Positions 1-8,339 of a stretch of DNA of 64,000 bases are shown here, one piece after another. Position 1 is the first letter of the stretch, and each line of letters begins with the position of its first letter. Source of the stretch: an uncultured Flavobacteriaceae bacterium (GTDB lineage Bacteria > Bacteroidota > Bacteroidia > Flavobacteriales > Flavobacteriaceae); NCBI GenBank assembly GCA_947500435.1, contig CANMRV010000004.1, forward strand, positions 310,001 through 374,000, in the 5' to 3' direction. A model generated the notes under the pieces. That model was not told the DNA's origin. It worked only from the letters and a program-made list of their open reading frames with translations, and ran no database searches. The position numbers and the translations under genes are program-made.

Positions 1-656
1 ATTGGTAATTTAATATCTTCGAATAGATAATCCACGTTATTCTTAAAATGCATCAGATATTCTTTTTTTCTTCCCCAAGACGCCCATTCAAAAACCATGT
101 TTTTAGGTAAGTTTTCAAATAAACCTAGTTTTTTAGACGGAAAATATCCAAATAAGGGAGTAAAAACAGGAATCAAGACATACCAAAACATCCACATTTT
201 AAAACCGTGAAATCCTTTGAAATCTCTCCAATAACCACTTTGGGAAGCAATCATTATAACCTTATCAATTAATCGATGATTAGGATTAAATCCCAGTATT
301 TGTCCGCCTACGCTATGGGTTATAAGTGTTAGGGTCGCGTCACGATATTCTTCTCTTGCAAAAGCAACAACTGCAGCTTGGTCATTTTGACCCCAACTTG
401 TAAGATTTCCGGAGTGTTTCTTTAATTCTACTAAAGATGAAATAGATTTCCCTATGCCACCATAATCGAAGGTGTAGACAACAAGTCCTTTTGAAGCATA
501 GAAATTGGCAAAATGCGAATAGTACTTTTGCAATACTCCGGTTGCAGATGAAATTACGATAACTTGATTAATTGGATTTTTTGAAAAGAATTTCGAAACC
601 GCTATGGGGTTTCCGCTCGCGGTCTGGATGCTCAATTCTTTCTTTTGAACTTCCAC
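1..656 (-). CDS. Alpha/beta hydrolase, partial (3' end beyond window)
   Basis: The frame is open from a GTG at 656 to the window edge and has no ATG, so the start is GTG (656) or TTG (659). The protein has an alpha/beta-hydrolase core: a strand ending in VIVISSATG, then YTFDYGGIGKS, and a nucleophile elbow THSVGG with the serine near residue 115. The segment after the elbow is rich in W, F and Y (YWRDFKGFHGFKMWMFWYVL), as in the cap of COG4757-like predicted hydrolases. The catalytic Asp and His would lie outside the window, and the substrate is unknown. It starts 9 bases after the stop of the DUF192 gene and is probably co-transcribed with it. Confidence 0.75.
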   Translation of the reverse strand, partial: MEVQKKELSIQTASGNPIAVSKFFSKNPINQVIVISSATGVLQKYYSHFANFYASKGLVVYTFDYGGIGKSISSLVELKKHSGNLTSWGQNDQAAVVAFAREEYRDATLTLITHSVGGQILGFNPNHRLIDKVIMIASQSGYWRDFKGFHGFKMWMFWYVLIPVFTPLFGYFPSKKLGLFENLPKNMVFEWASWGRKKEYLMHFKNNVDYLFEDIKLP

Positions 657-664
657 CAAAACAG

Positions 665-1153
665 CTATTTTTTTTGATATTCTATTTTATCACCGACTTC
701 TAAAAGCCACTTTTCAGCAAGCCCAGCATTAACCTCAAGAACATATTGTATCGGGACTTGTGAGGAGAGTCCGGTTTCGTTCAGAGGTTGAGCGTTTTCT
801 TGAAAACTTGCAATAGTCAAATCTGATTTTAGGAAAATAATATCGAGTGGAATTTCAGTATTCTTCATGTAAAAAGAATGCATTTGCTCGTCAGGAAAAA
901 TAAAAAGCATACCTTGATGGTCTTCCATACTTTTGCGATACATCAAACCCGTTTGGGTTTCGTATTCCGATTCCGCAAATTCAATATCCAGTTTCGTGAT
1001 AAGCGTATCTACTTTTTGTTTGGTGATGGTTAATTCACCTTCTTTGGTAAACGTTATCGGCTCGGTTTTAATCACTTTTTTCGATTCCTCTTTGCACGAG
1101 CTAAAGAAAGCGCCTACGACACTTAGAAATAAAATATACTTTAAAACTTTCAT
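665..1153 (-). CDS. DUF192 family lipoprotein
   Basis: This 162-residue protein starts with a lipoprotein signal peptide (lipobox FFSSC, Cys about residue 20, followed by KEESKK). From about residue 57 it carries a DUF192 domain, recognised by the pattern TQTGLMYRKSM, then GMLFIF, then HSFYMKNTEIPLDIIFL and a C-terminal VLEVNAGLAEKW. DUF192 proteins are small beta-rich proteins of unknown biochemical role, usually exported. The gene lies between lgt and a hydrolase on the same strand. The lipobox suggests membrane anchoring on the periplasmic side. The family call is firm, the function open. Confidence 0.85.
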   Translation of the reverse strand: MKVLKYILFLSVVGAFFSSCKEESKKVIKTEPITFTKEGELTITKQKVDTLITKLDIEFAESEYETQTGLMYRKSMEDHQGMLFIFPDEQMHSFYMKNTEIPLDIIFLKSDLTIASFQENAQPLNETGLSSQVPIQYVLEVNAGLAEKWLLEVGDKIEYQKK

Positions 1154-1218
1154 GATATAAGTTTAAACGCAAAGTGCGCTAAGACAATACAAGGTTCGTA
1201 CAGGAAATTTACTTGAGC

Positions 1219-1258
1219 ACTGCCAACTGCAACTGCCTACTGCGAATGCCTACTGAGT
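1219..1258. repeat. Degenerate ACTGCCW heptamer repeat
   Basis: Six head-to-tail units of 6-7 bases with consensus ACTGCC(A/T) lie in the gap before the DUF192 gene and run into the last three codons of lgt, including its stop. The units are ACTGCCA, ACTGCA, ACTGCCT, ACTGCGA, ATGCCT and ACTGAGT. It looks like a decaying intergenic heptamer satellite. Confidence 0.55.
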
Positions 1259-2203
1259 ACTCTTAGTCGGTCGAAACATAAAGTAAAGACCAATAAGAAT
1301 AAATGGAATACTCAACATTTGACCAATGGCCAAGGTAAAAGACTCGTCCAATTCATTTTGACGTTCTTTGACGAATTCAGCTAAAAATCGGATACCCCAT
1401 AGTACTACAGTAAATGTTCCGAACAAGAATCCGGGTTTGTCCTTCTTATCTGTTTTCCAATAAAGATAGTACAGAAGAAAGAACAACAAAAGATAGCCAA
1501 CTCCTTCATAGAGTTGAGCTGGATGTCTATATGGGATGTCCTTAATGTACTCTGAAAACTCAGGTTTTGATACCAATGCGTCATAAGCAGCATTTACCGT
1601 TTTCTCTTTGGTGATTGACATGGCTTGACCTTGTCCGATACTGTCTCGGACAAAACGAGTAGCGAACACAAACGATTCCTCAACCTTCTTACCAATAATC
1701 TCAGAATTGAAAAAATTTCCTAGCCGAACACAAAAGGCTCCAATGGCAGCGACAATTGCCAAGCGATCCATAATCCAAAGTGGTTTAAACTCTGGGTATT
1801 TCCTGATATATAAGAAAACAGCAAGAATGATACCTATTGTAGCTCCATGACTTGCGAGTCCTGTAAAACCTGTAAATTCATATCCGTCTATAAAACCTAA
1901 GATAGTCCCTTCCGCACTTTCTCGAATGGGCAGTAGTATTTCCAGTAAATGGTCTGAATAATACGGCCAATCGTAGAAAAATACATGTCCTAAGCGGGCA
2001 CCTAACATTGTGGCCAAAACCATATAAATAAAAAGGGAATCCAGTTGATCAACCGTCTTCTTTTCATTGGTAAAAATGCGCTTCATCAAAAACCAACCAA
2101 TAGCAAAGGTGGCTATCCAAAGTAGGTTGTAATATTTGATTTGTAAAGGTCCAAGACTGAAAAGGGTTTCATTCGGATTCCAGGTAATTCCTAAAAAGTA
2201 CAT
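1250..2203 (-). CDS. lgt: Prolipoprotein diacylglyceryl transferase
   Basis: Lgt moves the diacylglyceryl group of phosphatidylglycerol onto the lipobox cysteine of prolipoproteins in the inner membrane. The 317-residue protein has about seven hydrophobic helices. It shows the family signature RLGNFFNSEIIG at residues 160-171, the SHG motif at 118-120 and a late HPAQLYEG motif. The loop between about residues 170 and 230 is longer than in enterobacterial Lgt, which is common in Bacteroidetes. The last codons lie inside the ACTGCCW heptamer repeat. Many predicted lipoproteins in this window are its likely clients. Assignment is firm. Confidence 0.97.
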   Translation of the reverse strand: MYFLGITWNPNETLFSLGPLQIKYYNLLWIATFAIGWFLMKRIFTNEKKTVDQLDSLFIYMVLATMLGARLGHVFFYDWPYYSDHLLEILLPIRESAEGTILGFIDGYEFTGFTGLASHGATIGIILAVFLYIRKYPEFKPLWIMDRLAIVAAIGAFCVRLGNFFNSEIIGKKVEESFVFATRFVRDSIGQGQAMSITKEKTVNAAYDALVSKPEFSEYIKDIPYRHPAQLYEGVGYLLLFFLLYYLYWKTDKKDKPGFLFGTFTVVLWGIRFLAEFVKERQNELDESFTLAIGQMLSIPFILIGLYFMFRPTKSTQ

Positions 2204-2244
2204 GTAGATTTATTTTGAGCGACTAAGATAAGTATTTAGTATAA

Positions 2245-2266
2245 AGTACTTCGTATCGAAGAAGTA
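2245..2266. repeat. Short imperfect palindrome between yidD and lgt
   Basis: AGTACTTCG followed by TAT and CGAAGAAGTA can fold into a small hairpin. The core AGTACTTCGTAT recurs with one extra C at 53319-53331, and GAAGTAGTAT recurs near 54049. This points to a dispersed short repeat rather than a terminator, because there is no T tract on either side. Confidence 0.35.
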
Positions 2267-2281
2267 GTATTTGAGTGTATT

Positions 2282-2503
2282 TTATGGGACTGGGTCATAT
2301 CCTTTTCCACCCCAAGGATTACAGCTAAGAATACGTTTTATAGACAACCAGCTACCTTTAAAAAGACCATGTTTTTTTAGAGCTTCAAGGGTATATTGCG
2401 AACAGGTCGGGGAGTAACGACAAGTTGCAGGGGTGTACGGAGAAATCGCTTGCTGATAGAAACGCACAAGAAAAACAAATGGAGCTATCAATATTTTTTT
2501 CAC
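2282..2503 (-). CDS. yidD: Membrane protein insertion efficiency factor YidD
   Basis: This 73-residue protein is the full length of the YidD family (formerly DUF37, hemolysin-like). It shows the whole family pattern: an N-terminal hydrophobic amphipathic helix, [28 protein letters not shown] with the conserved cysteines, and the ending [13 protein letters not shown]. YidD sits at the inner membrane and helps YidC/Sec insert membrane proteins. It is not next to yidC or rnpA here but lies between cysS and lgt, all on the minus strand, with a 62-bp gap to cysS. Confidence 0.95.
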   Translation of the reverse strand: MKKILIAPFVFLVRFYQQAISPYTPATCRYSPTCSQYTLEALKKHGLFKGSWLSIKRILSCNPWGGKGYDPVP

Positions 2504-2565
2504 TAGTGCTGAATTTATTTCAGTATCTGTTTAACCTTTTCCCTTATTTGAATGGCTGAGTTCCT

Positions 2566-4047
2566 TTAAGAAACACTAAAAGTAGTACCTTCTTTACCGT
2601 CTTTCAATTGAATACCCATTTCAGCCAATTGATCTCTAATCTTATCTGAAGTTGCAAAATCTTTATTGTCTCTTGCATCTTTTCGAAGCTGAATCAATAA
2701 GTCCACAACTCCTGATAGTTTATCAGAACCTGTACCAATATCAGTTTTGCTCTCAAGTCCTAATACATCAAATATGAATCCATTTAAGATGGCTTGTAAC
2801 TTTGATTTGTCTTCTACTGTGATACTTTCATTTCCTTCCTTAACCAAGTTGATGTGTTTTACTGCATCAAACATTTTGGCTATTAAAATAGGAGTGTTGA
2901 AATCATCATTCATTGCATCATAACACTCTTGCTGCCATGATTGAATATCGAAATCTGAAGATTTTCCGGTTTCTAATTTATCAAGGTTTTCTAAAGCATC
3001 CATCAAACGATTGTATCCTTTTTCCGAAGCTAAGAGCGCATCGTTGCTCAAATCTAGTATACTCGTATAGTGCGCCTGCATCATAAAGAAGCGGACAACA
3101 GATGGCATAAAGGCTTTGCTAAGCATTTCATTATCTCCAGTAAATATTTCTCCTGGAAGGATATTATTGCCTGTGGATTTTGCCATTTTTTTCCCATTCA
3201 GGGTAAGCATATTGGCATGCAACCAATAGCGAACAGGAGAATGCCCATTGCTTGCCTCGGCTTGCGCTATTTCACATTCGTGATGAGGGAACTTTAAATC
3301 CATTCCGCCACCATGTATATCAAAAGTTTCTCCAAGATACTTTGTACTCATTGCAGTACATTCAAGATGCCAGCCTGGGAAACCATCGCCCCAAGGAGAA
3401 GGCCAACGCATAATATGTTCTGGTTCCGCTTTTTTCCAAAGCGCAAAATCTTGTGGACTTTTCTTTTCATCTTGAGCAGCGAGTGCACGTGTATTGGCAA
3501 TCATGTCCTCCAATTTGCGCCCGCTTAACTTTCCGTATTCGTTCGTTTCACTGAACTTGACAACGTCAAAATAGACTGAGCCATTCTTTTCATAGGCATA
3601 TCCTTTTTCAAGAATATCTTTTATGATTTCTATTTGCTCGATAATATGTCCCGTCGCGGTCGGTTCTATGCTAGGAGGTAGAAAGTTGAATTTTTGAAGA
3701 ATGTTATGAAAATCAACGGTATAGCGTTGTACAACCTCCATTGGCTCTAACTGCTCTAAACGCGCTTTTTTGGCAATTTTATCTTCACCATCTTCAGCGT
3801 CATCCACCAAGTGCCCGGCATCCGTTATGTTTCTAACGTATCGGACTTTGTACCCCAAGTGTTTGAAATACCGGAATATCATATCAAAAGACATGAAGGT
3901 TCTACAGTTGCCCAAATGCACATTGCTGTAAACCGTAGGGCCACACACGTACATTCCGATGTGACCTACATTTAAAGGTTTGAAAACTTCTTTTTTGCCT
4001 GAAAGGGAATTATAAACTTTGAGTTGTTGACTTTGGTACAATTGCAT
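2566..4047 (-). CDS. cysS: Cysteinyl-tRNA synthetase
   Basis: This class I aminoacyl-tRNA synthetase charges tRNA-Cys. The 493-residue length is normal. It has the N-terminal [19 protein letters not shown] stretch, which holds the zinc-ligand Cys at about 35 and a HIGH-type motif written HLGN. It also has [23 protein letters not shown] (more zinc ligands) and a KMSKS-type loop written KMAKSTGN. The C-terminal helical domain ends in the usual [18 protein letters not shown]. The gene follows folE after 15 bases on the same strand, so the two are probably one transcript. Confidence 0.98.
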   Translation of the reverse strand: MQLYQSQQLKVYNSLSGKKEVFKPLNVGHIGMYVCGPTVYSNVHLGNCRTFMSFDMIFRYFKHLGYKVRYVRNITDAGHLVDDAEDGEDKIAKKARLEQLEPMEVVQRYTVDFHNILQKFNFLPPSIEPTATGHIIEQIEIIKDILEKGYAYEKNGSVYFDVVKFSETNEYGKLSGRKLEDMIANTRALAAQDEKKSPQDFALWKKAEPEHIMRWPSPWGDGFPGWHLECTAMSTKYLGETFDIHGGGMDLKFPHHECEIAQAEASNGHSPVRYWLHANMLTLNGKKMAKSTGNNILPGEIFTGDNEMLSKAFMPSVVRFFMMQAHYTSILDLSNDALLASEKGYNRLMDALENLDKLETGKSSDFDIQSWQQECYDAMNDDFNTPILIAKMFDAVKHINLVKEGNESITVEDKSKLQAILNGFIFDVLGLESKTDIGTGSDKLSGVVDLLIQLRKDARDNKDFATSDKIRDQLAEMGIQLKDGKEGTTFSVS

Positions 4048-4062
4048 TATAGAAGCAAAGGT

Positions 4063-4743
4063 TTAGAAATTAGTATCTAAATTAAGATAATCTAAAAATT
4101 CACGGCGTACAGGTTCTTCTTTGAATTTCCCACCGTATTCCGCAGTAACTGTGCTACTATCTATATCACGAATTCCTCTAGAATTTACGCAAAGGTGCTT
4201 TGCATCGATAACGCAGGCAACATCTTCGGTACCCAATACCTTTTGTAGTTCACGTACGATTTGAATATTAAGCCGCTCTTGAACCTGAGGTCGTTTAGCA
4301 AAATAGTCAACGATACGATTCATTTTTGAAAGTCCAACGACCGTCCCGTTTGAAATATATGCAATATGTGCTTTTCCAACAATTGGAAGTAAGTGATGCT
4401 CACAGGTAGAATACAACGTAATGTTTTTCTCTACCAACATTTCATTGTACTTGTATTTATTTTCAAAAGTTGATGAGTTTGGTTTTTTTTCAGGGTCTAA
4501 TCCTCCAAAAATCTCATTAACGAACATTTTTGCAACGCGATTAGGTGTTCCTTTTAAACTATCATCGTCAAGATCAAGGCCGAGAGTCAACATAATCTCT
4601 CTAACATTTTCCTTGATTCTTTTAATTTTTTCCTCTTCGTTCAATACGAATGCATCATCTCGCAAAGGGGTGTCTTCAGAGGATGAAACATGACCGTCTC
4701 CCATCTCCTCAAAATGCTCTTTCAATGTGCTGTCAATTTTCAT
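4063..4743 (-). CDS. folE: GTP cyclohydrolase I
   Basis: FolE converts GTP to 7,8-dihydroneopterin triphosphate, the first step of folate (and queuosine/biopterin) synthesis. The 226-residue protein shows YSTCEHHLLPIVGKAHIAY with the zinc Cys/His cluster. It also shows the later zinc cysteine in VACVIDAKHLC and the catalytic-pocket motifs GLSKMNRIVDYFAKRPQVQERL and SSTVTAEYGG. The first 40 residues are a charged, variable extension. It leads the cysS-yidD-lgt minus-strand group. folP for the same pathway is at 22956-23795, so the folate genes are not clustered. Confidence 0.97.
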   Translation of the reverse strand: MKIDSTLKEHFEEMGDGHVSSSEDTPLRDDAFVLNEEEKIKRIKENVREIMLTLGLDLDDDSLKGTPNRVAKMFVNEIFGGLDPEKKPNSSTFENKYKYNEMLVEKNITLYSTCEHHLLPIVGKAHIAYISNGTVVGLSKMNRIVDYFAKRPQVQERLNIQIVRELQKVLGTEDVACVIDAKHLCVNSRGIRDIDSSTVTAEYGGKFKEEPVRREFLDYLNLDTNF

Positions 4744-4880
4744 TTAATATGACTTTAACGAACAGCAAAGATATACATAATATGGCACTTTATATTCTAT
4801 TTCAGGCATTACACAACATAAATTAGTGTTAAGGAGTATTGCAGATTATCTTTAGGGTGTCCCTAATTTTAGACCTACTT

Positions 4881-6686
4881 ATGAAGCGTATTTGTGTACT
4901 TTTTAACGCATTACTGTTTTTTGGGATTTTTACCCTCTCCGCTCAGGTTTCTCCTGATTGTGGCAATGCTATTCCCATTTGTAATGATACTCCGGTTAAT
5001 GGTGGAACTAATGGTTTCGGTGTTGACGACTTTAATGGTGCTGCAAGGAGTGGCTGTTTGGAAGAAACCATCACTAACGCGATTGAATCGAATTCTGCTT
5101 GGTACCGTTTTCGAACGGGTGCCTCGGGTCAATTGGGTTTTAATATCGGAATTGATACTTCAGAGGATTGGGATTTTGCCTTATATAAAGCTAGCGATTG
5201 TAGCACCTTGGGCGAACCTATTCGATGTAACTTTTTTGATAATCAAGACCAAGATTCATTTCTAGGTGTTGGTGAAGATCCGACGGGCAATGCCAGTAAT
5301 ATTCAATTCGAAGATTGGATTGAAGTTGCTCCGGGTGAAGATTATTATCTATTAATCAACAATTTCAGTAATAGTAATTCTGGTTTTTCAATCCAGTTTT
5401 CTGGAAACATATTTGTTACCAACCCTTTTGATGCGCTCGATTGCTCTATTGTAAGTAATCTTTTAGGGCCACCAATTTCGGCCTGTGAGGGAACAAATGT
5501 TACTTTAAATGCCACAACGACAAATGCTGTAACCTATAACTGGTTTAGCGATATAGGCGCTGGTTTTGAACCTATAGTTGGAGAGAATTCCGCGGTGCTT
5601 GTAGTTTCTAGTTCTGCGACCTATCGGGTTGAGGTGGTACGGCCTGCCGGAAATAATATCATCAGTGACGTTTATGTGGGATATTCTACAATGCCTAATG
5701 CCTTTCCACTTACTGATGCGGCTGCATGTTCAGAAGATACCACTTTTGATTTGTTGGCAAAAGACATAGAAGCTTTAGGAAGTCAAAGCACTAATGATTT
5801 TGCAGTTAGTTATCACAATACACAGGCAGATGCCAACAGTGGTGCTAATGTAATACCTAAGTTATTTACTATTCCATCGACCACAAAGGCGATTTATGTT
5901 CGTGTCACTTCCGTGCAGAATCCTGATTGTTATGATGCTTCTCAACAGTTTCAATTAATTCGTTTAGAAACCCCTGTCTTGGATTTTCCTTCTGAGGTTT
6001 TTCTATGCGATGGTGCGTCCAGTGTTACTATTGGTTCATCTGTTACTAGGCCTTTCTATAACTATAGTTGGCACTCAGGTGAATCGACATCTAGTATTGA
6101 TGTTGCGCAAGCAGGTACATACGAGATTACTGTTACTAATACTCAGAATGGTGTCAGCTGTTCTAGTACTAAAGCTGTAACTGTGATAGTTTCGAATCCA
6201 CCTGTAATTTCAAATATTGAAATTGAAGATTTACAAGAAGAGAACATGGTAACGGTGTTTACACAAGAAGAAGGTGATTGGGAATATCAATTGGATAACG
6301 GTTCATATCAAGATTCACCCATTTTTAAAGATGTTTTATCAGGTACCCACACCATTAGAGTAAATGATAAGAGGGGTTGTGGTGCAACTTCCGAACAAAT
6401 AGTTGTTGTAGGCTTTCCTAAGTTTTTCACACCTAATGGAGATAACATGCACGACTACTGGCAAATTGCTGGGGTTGAGAACTTAGAAAACCCCTTGGTT
6501 TCTATTTACGATCGTTTTGGTAAGCTTTTGGCACAGTTAACACGAAATAGCCAAGGCTGGGATGGTACTTTCGCTGGAAACCCTTTACCATCTTCAGATT
6601 ATTGGTTTAAGCTTACTTATAAGGATTCCAATGGGCAAATTACCGAGGCCAAATATATCAACAATCACTTCTCCTTAAAGCGGTAG
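4881..6686 (+). CDS. Secreted protein with type B (gliding motility-associated) C-terminal sorting domain
   Basis: I choose the ATG at 4881, because the upstream in-frame TTG would add 14 residues ahead of a clear signal peptide (MKRICVLFNALLFFGIFTLSAQ). The 601-residue protein has three parts. The N-terminal domain has paired cysteines (DCGNAIPIC, then SGCLEE, AWYRFRTG and PIRCNF). Ig-like or fibronectin-like beta repeats follow, and the last ~85 residues are the type B sorting domain (GFPKFFTPNGDNMHDYW, IYDRFGKLL, GWDGTF, LPSSDYWF, HFSLKR). That tail directs export through the type IX secretion system. The neighbour at 6808 is a paralogue. The cargo role is unknown. Confidence 0.85.
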   Translation: MKRICVLFNALLFFGIFTLSAQVSPDCGNAIPICNDTPVNGGTNGFGVDDFNGAARSGCLEETITNAIESNSAWYRFRTGASGQLGFNIGIDTSEDWDFALYKASDCSTLGEPIRCNFFDNQDQDSFLGVGEDPTGNASNIQFEDWIEVAPGEDYYLLINNFSNSNSGFSIQFSGNIFVTNPFDALDCSIVSNLLGPPISACEGTNVTLNATTTNAVTYNWFSDIGAGFEPIVGENSAVLVVSSSATYRVEVVRPAGNNIISDVYVGYSTMPNAFPLTDAAACSEDTTFDLLAKDIEALGSQSTNDFAVSYHNTQADANSGANVIPKLFTIPSTTKAIYVRVTSVQNPDCYDASQQFQLIRLETPVLDFPSEVFLCDGASSVTIGSSVTRPFYNYSWHSGESTSSIDVAQAGTYEITVTNTQNGVSCSSTKAVTVIVSNPPVISNIEIEDLQEENMVTVFTQEEGDWEYQLDNGSYQDSPIFKDVLSGTHTIRVNDKRGCGATSEQIVVVGFPKFFTPNGDNMHDYWQIAGVENLENPLVSIYDRFGKLLAQLTRNSQGWDGTFAGNPLPSSDYWFKLTYKDSNGQITEAKYINNHFSLKR

Positions 6687-6745
6687 ATAGCTAATTTGCA
6701 GATGCATTTTATCGATTAACGGCATGAATTGTCGGCAAAAACATA

Positions 6746-6797
6746 CTAAATAGGCCTTCATGGAGTTATAGTAGTTATAGAATTGTACCCTATTTAG
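6746..6797. other. Inverted repeat in the leader of the second sorting-domain gene
   Basis: CTAAATAGG (6746-6754) and CCTATTTAG (6789-6797) are perfect 9-bp inverted copies 34 bases apart, 11 bases before the ATG at 6808. Between them GTTATAG occurs twice. The hairpin could shape the 5' leader or mark an operator; I cannot tell which. Confidence 0.35.
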
Positions 6798-6807
6798 CCC
6801 TAAATCT

Positions 6808-8256
6808 ATGCGAACACTTCTTTGTGTCCTGTGTTGTTTGCTTTTATTCTCCCTTTCAGCAAACGCTCAAAGCCCCAATTCAGCCGATTGCAGAACCGCC
6901 ATACCCATATGTGCGGACGGTCTTGTTACTATTATGCCTGATGTGGATGGCAATGGTGATATTGATGATTTCGACCCTGATGTTATTCTTCAAACGGGTT
7001 GTTTGGAAAAGGGTAGTAATAGTTCTGCAAATATTGAAAACAATACGTCATGGTATGTTTTTCGGGCAGGAACAGGGGGGCAAGTAGGTTTTGACATTGA
7101 AGCCTTGCCAGTCTCTGGTACTACGGTGACTGCAGAATGGGATTTTGCTGTTTACGGGCCTGATGTGGATTGTGGTGACATTAGTAACGGAACGGCCCAG
7201 CCAATTCGTTGTAATTACGAGGTGAATGATACGAATTATACAGGAATAGGCGTAAATCCAATAAGTGGCCAAGAAGGTGCGCCATTTGTAACACAAAGTT
7301 TAAATACATATGATGAATGGTTAGATGTAGAACCTGGTGAAATCTATTACATATTAATCAATAACTACAATACCAATTTTGATGATGAGGCTGAATCCTT
7401 TATGTTCACTTTTACCGGAAGTTCAGTTGATGCAGACCAAGATTTAGCGATAGACTGTACCCTGAGAGATGAGTTTTTAGGCCTCGATATCGTCGCTTGT
7501 GAAGGTGATCCTGATATTACATTAAGTGCTTTGAATTCTCCTGCTGGAGCCGATATTGCAAACGTAGCTTGGTCCGTTGATTATGATGACGATGGAACAA
7601 TAGATGATACGCTAGCTGGTACGGGTCCGTTTGGAGCAGAATATGTAGTCACCAGTCCAAATACAGGGCGATACTTTGCTGAAATCACTACTATTTCTGG
7701 GACGCCGGTGACCGTAGCTGATGTTGGGGGAATCTTAATTACGTTCTACGGAATTCCTATGTTGGATCGAGTTGAGACCTTAGATTCAAACCTATCTATT
7801 GACCCCGACCAAAATAACATTGAATTTTTTGTCGATGGTGATAGTAGTTATGAATTTGCCATCAACGGCGGTGAGTTTCAAGACGACCCTGTTTTTCTCG
7901 ATGTTCCACCGGGATTGAATACCGTTATCATCAATGATAAAAACGGATGTGGAACAACCGAACCCATAGAATTTTTAGTTGTGGGATATCCGAAATTTTT
8001 TACTCCAAATGGAGATGGAATGCACGAAACCTGGAATATCTTGGGTATAGAAACCTTAGAAAATCCAGTGGTTTTTGTTTTTGACCGTTATGGGAAACTC
8101 TTGAAACAGCTTGGCCCCACAGGAGGTTGGGATGGTACTTTCAATGGAAGACAGATGCCCTCATCTGATTATTGGTTTAGGTTTGAATATGGAGAACAGG
8201 AAGATGGAGCGATAGTAGCCAAAACCCGTAAAACGCATTTTACTTTAAAGAGATAA
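6808..8256 (+). CDS. Secreted protein with type B C-terminal sorting domain (paralogue of preceding gene)
   Basis: This 482-residue protein has a signal peptide (MRTLLCVLCCLLLFSLSANAQ). Its N-terminal domain matches the upstream gene: DCRTAIPICADG, a second Cys after a gap (TGCLEKG), SWYVFRAGTGGQVGFDIE, EWDFAVYG, PIRCNY and a PGEIYYILINNYN strand. It lacks most of the middle Ig-like repeats of the paralogue. It ends with the type B sorting domain (YPKFFTPNGDGMHETWN, FDRYGKLLKQL, GGWDGTFNG, MPSSDYWFRFEYG, THFTLKR). Export through type IX secretion and a cell-surface or secreted location are expected. Several acidic Asp/Asn loops (DVDGNGDIDDFDPD) look able to bind calcium. Confidence 0.85.
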   Translation: MRTLLCVLCCLLLFSLSANAQSPNSADCRTAIPICADGLVTIMPDVDGNGDIDDFDPDVILQTGCLEKGSNSSANIENNTSWYVFRAGTGGQVGFDIEALPVSGTTVTAEWDFAVYGPDVDCGDISNGTAQPIRCNYEVNDTNYTGIGVNPISGQEGAPFVTQSLNTYDEWLDVEPGEIYYILINNYNTNFDDEAESFMFTFTGSSVDADQDLAIDCTLRDEFLGLDIVACEGDPDITLSALNSPAGADIANVAWSVDYDDDGTIDDTLAGTGPFGAEYVVTSPNTGRYFAEITTISGTPVTVADVGGILITFYGIPMLDRVETLDSNLSIDPDQNNIEFFVDGDSSYEFAINGGEFQDDPVFLDVPPGLNTVIINDKNGCGTTEPIEFLVVGYPKFFTPNGDGMHETWNILGIETLENPVVFVFDRYGKLLKQLGPTGGWDGTFNGRQMPSSDYWFRFEYGEQEDGAIVAKTRKTHFTLKR

Positions 8257-8274
8257 GAAAGTTTAATAAAATTC

Positions 8275-8316
8275 AAAAAAGGAAGCCATCCCAATTATGA
8301 GATGGCTTCCTTTTTT
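8275..8316. terminator. Bidirectional intrinsic terminator
   Basis: A perfect 10-bp stem GGAAGCCATC (8281-8290) / GATGGCTTCC (8301-8310) has a 10-base loop. It is flanked by six A on the left and six T on the right, so it can stop both the + strand gene ending at 8256 and the - strand gene ending at 8340. Confidence 0.9.
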
Positions 8317-8339
8317 AGTTAGGCCCGTGCCAATTTTGT

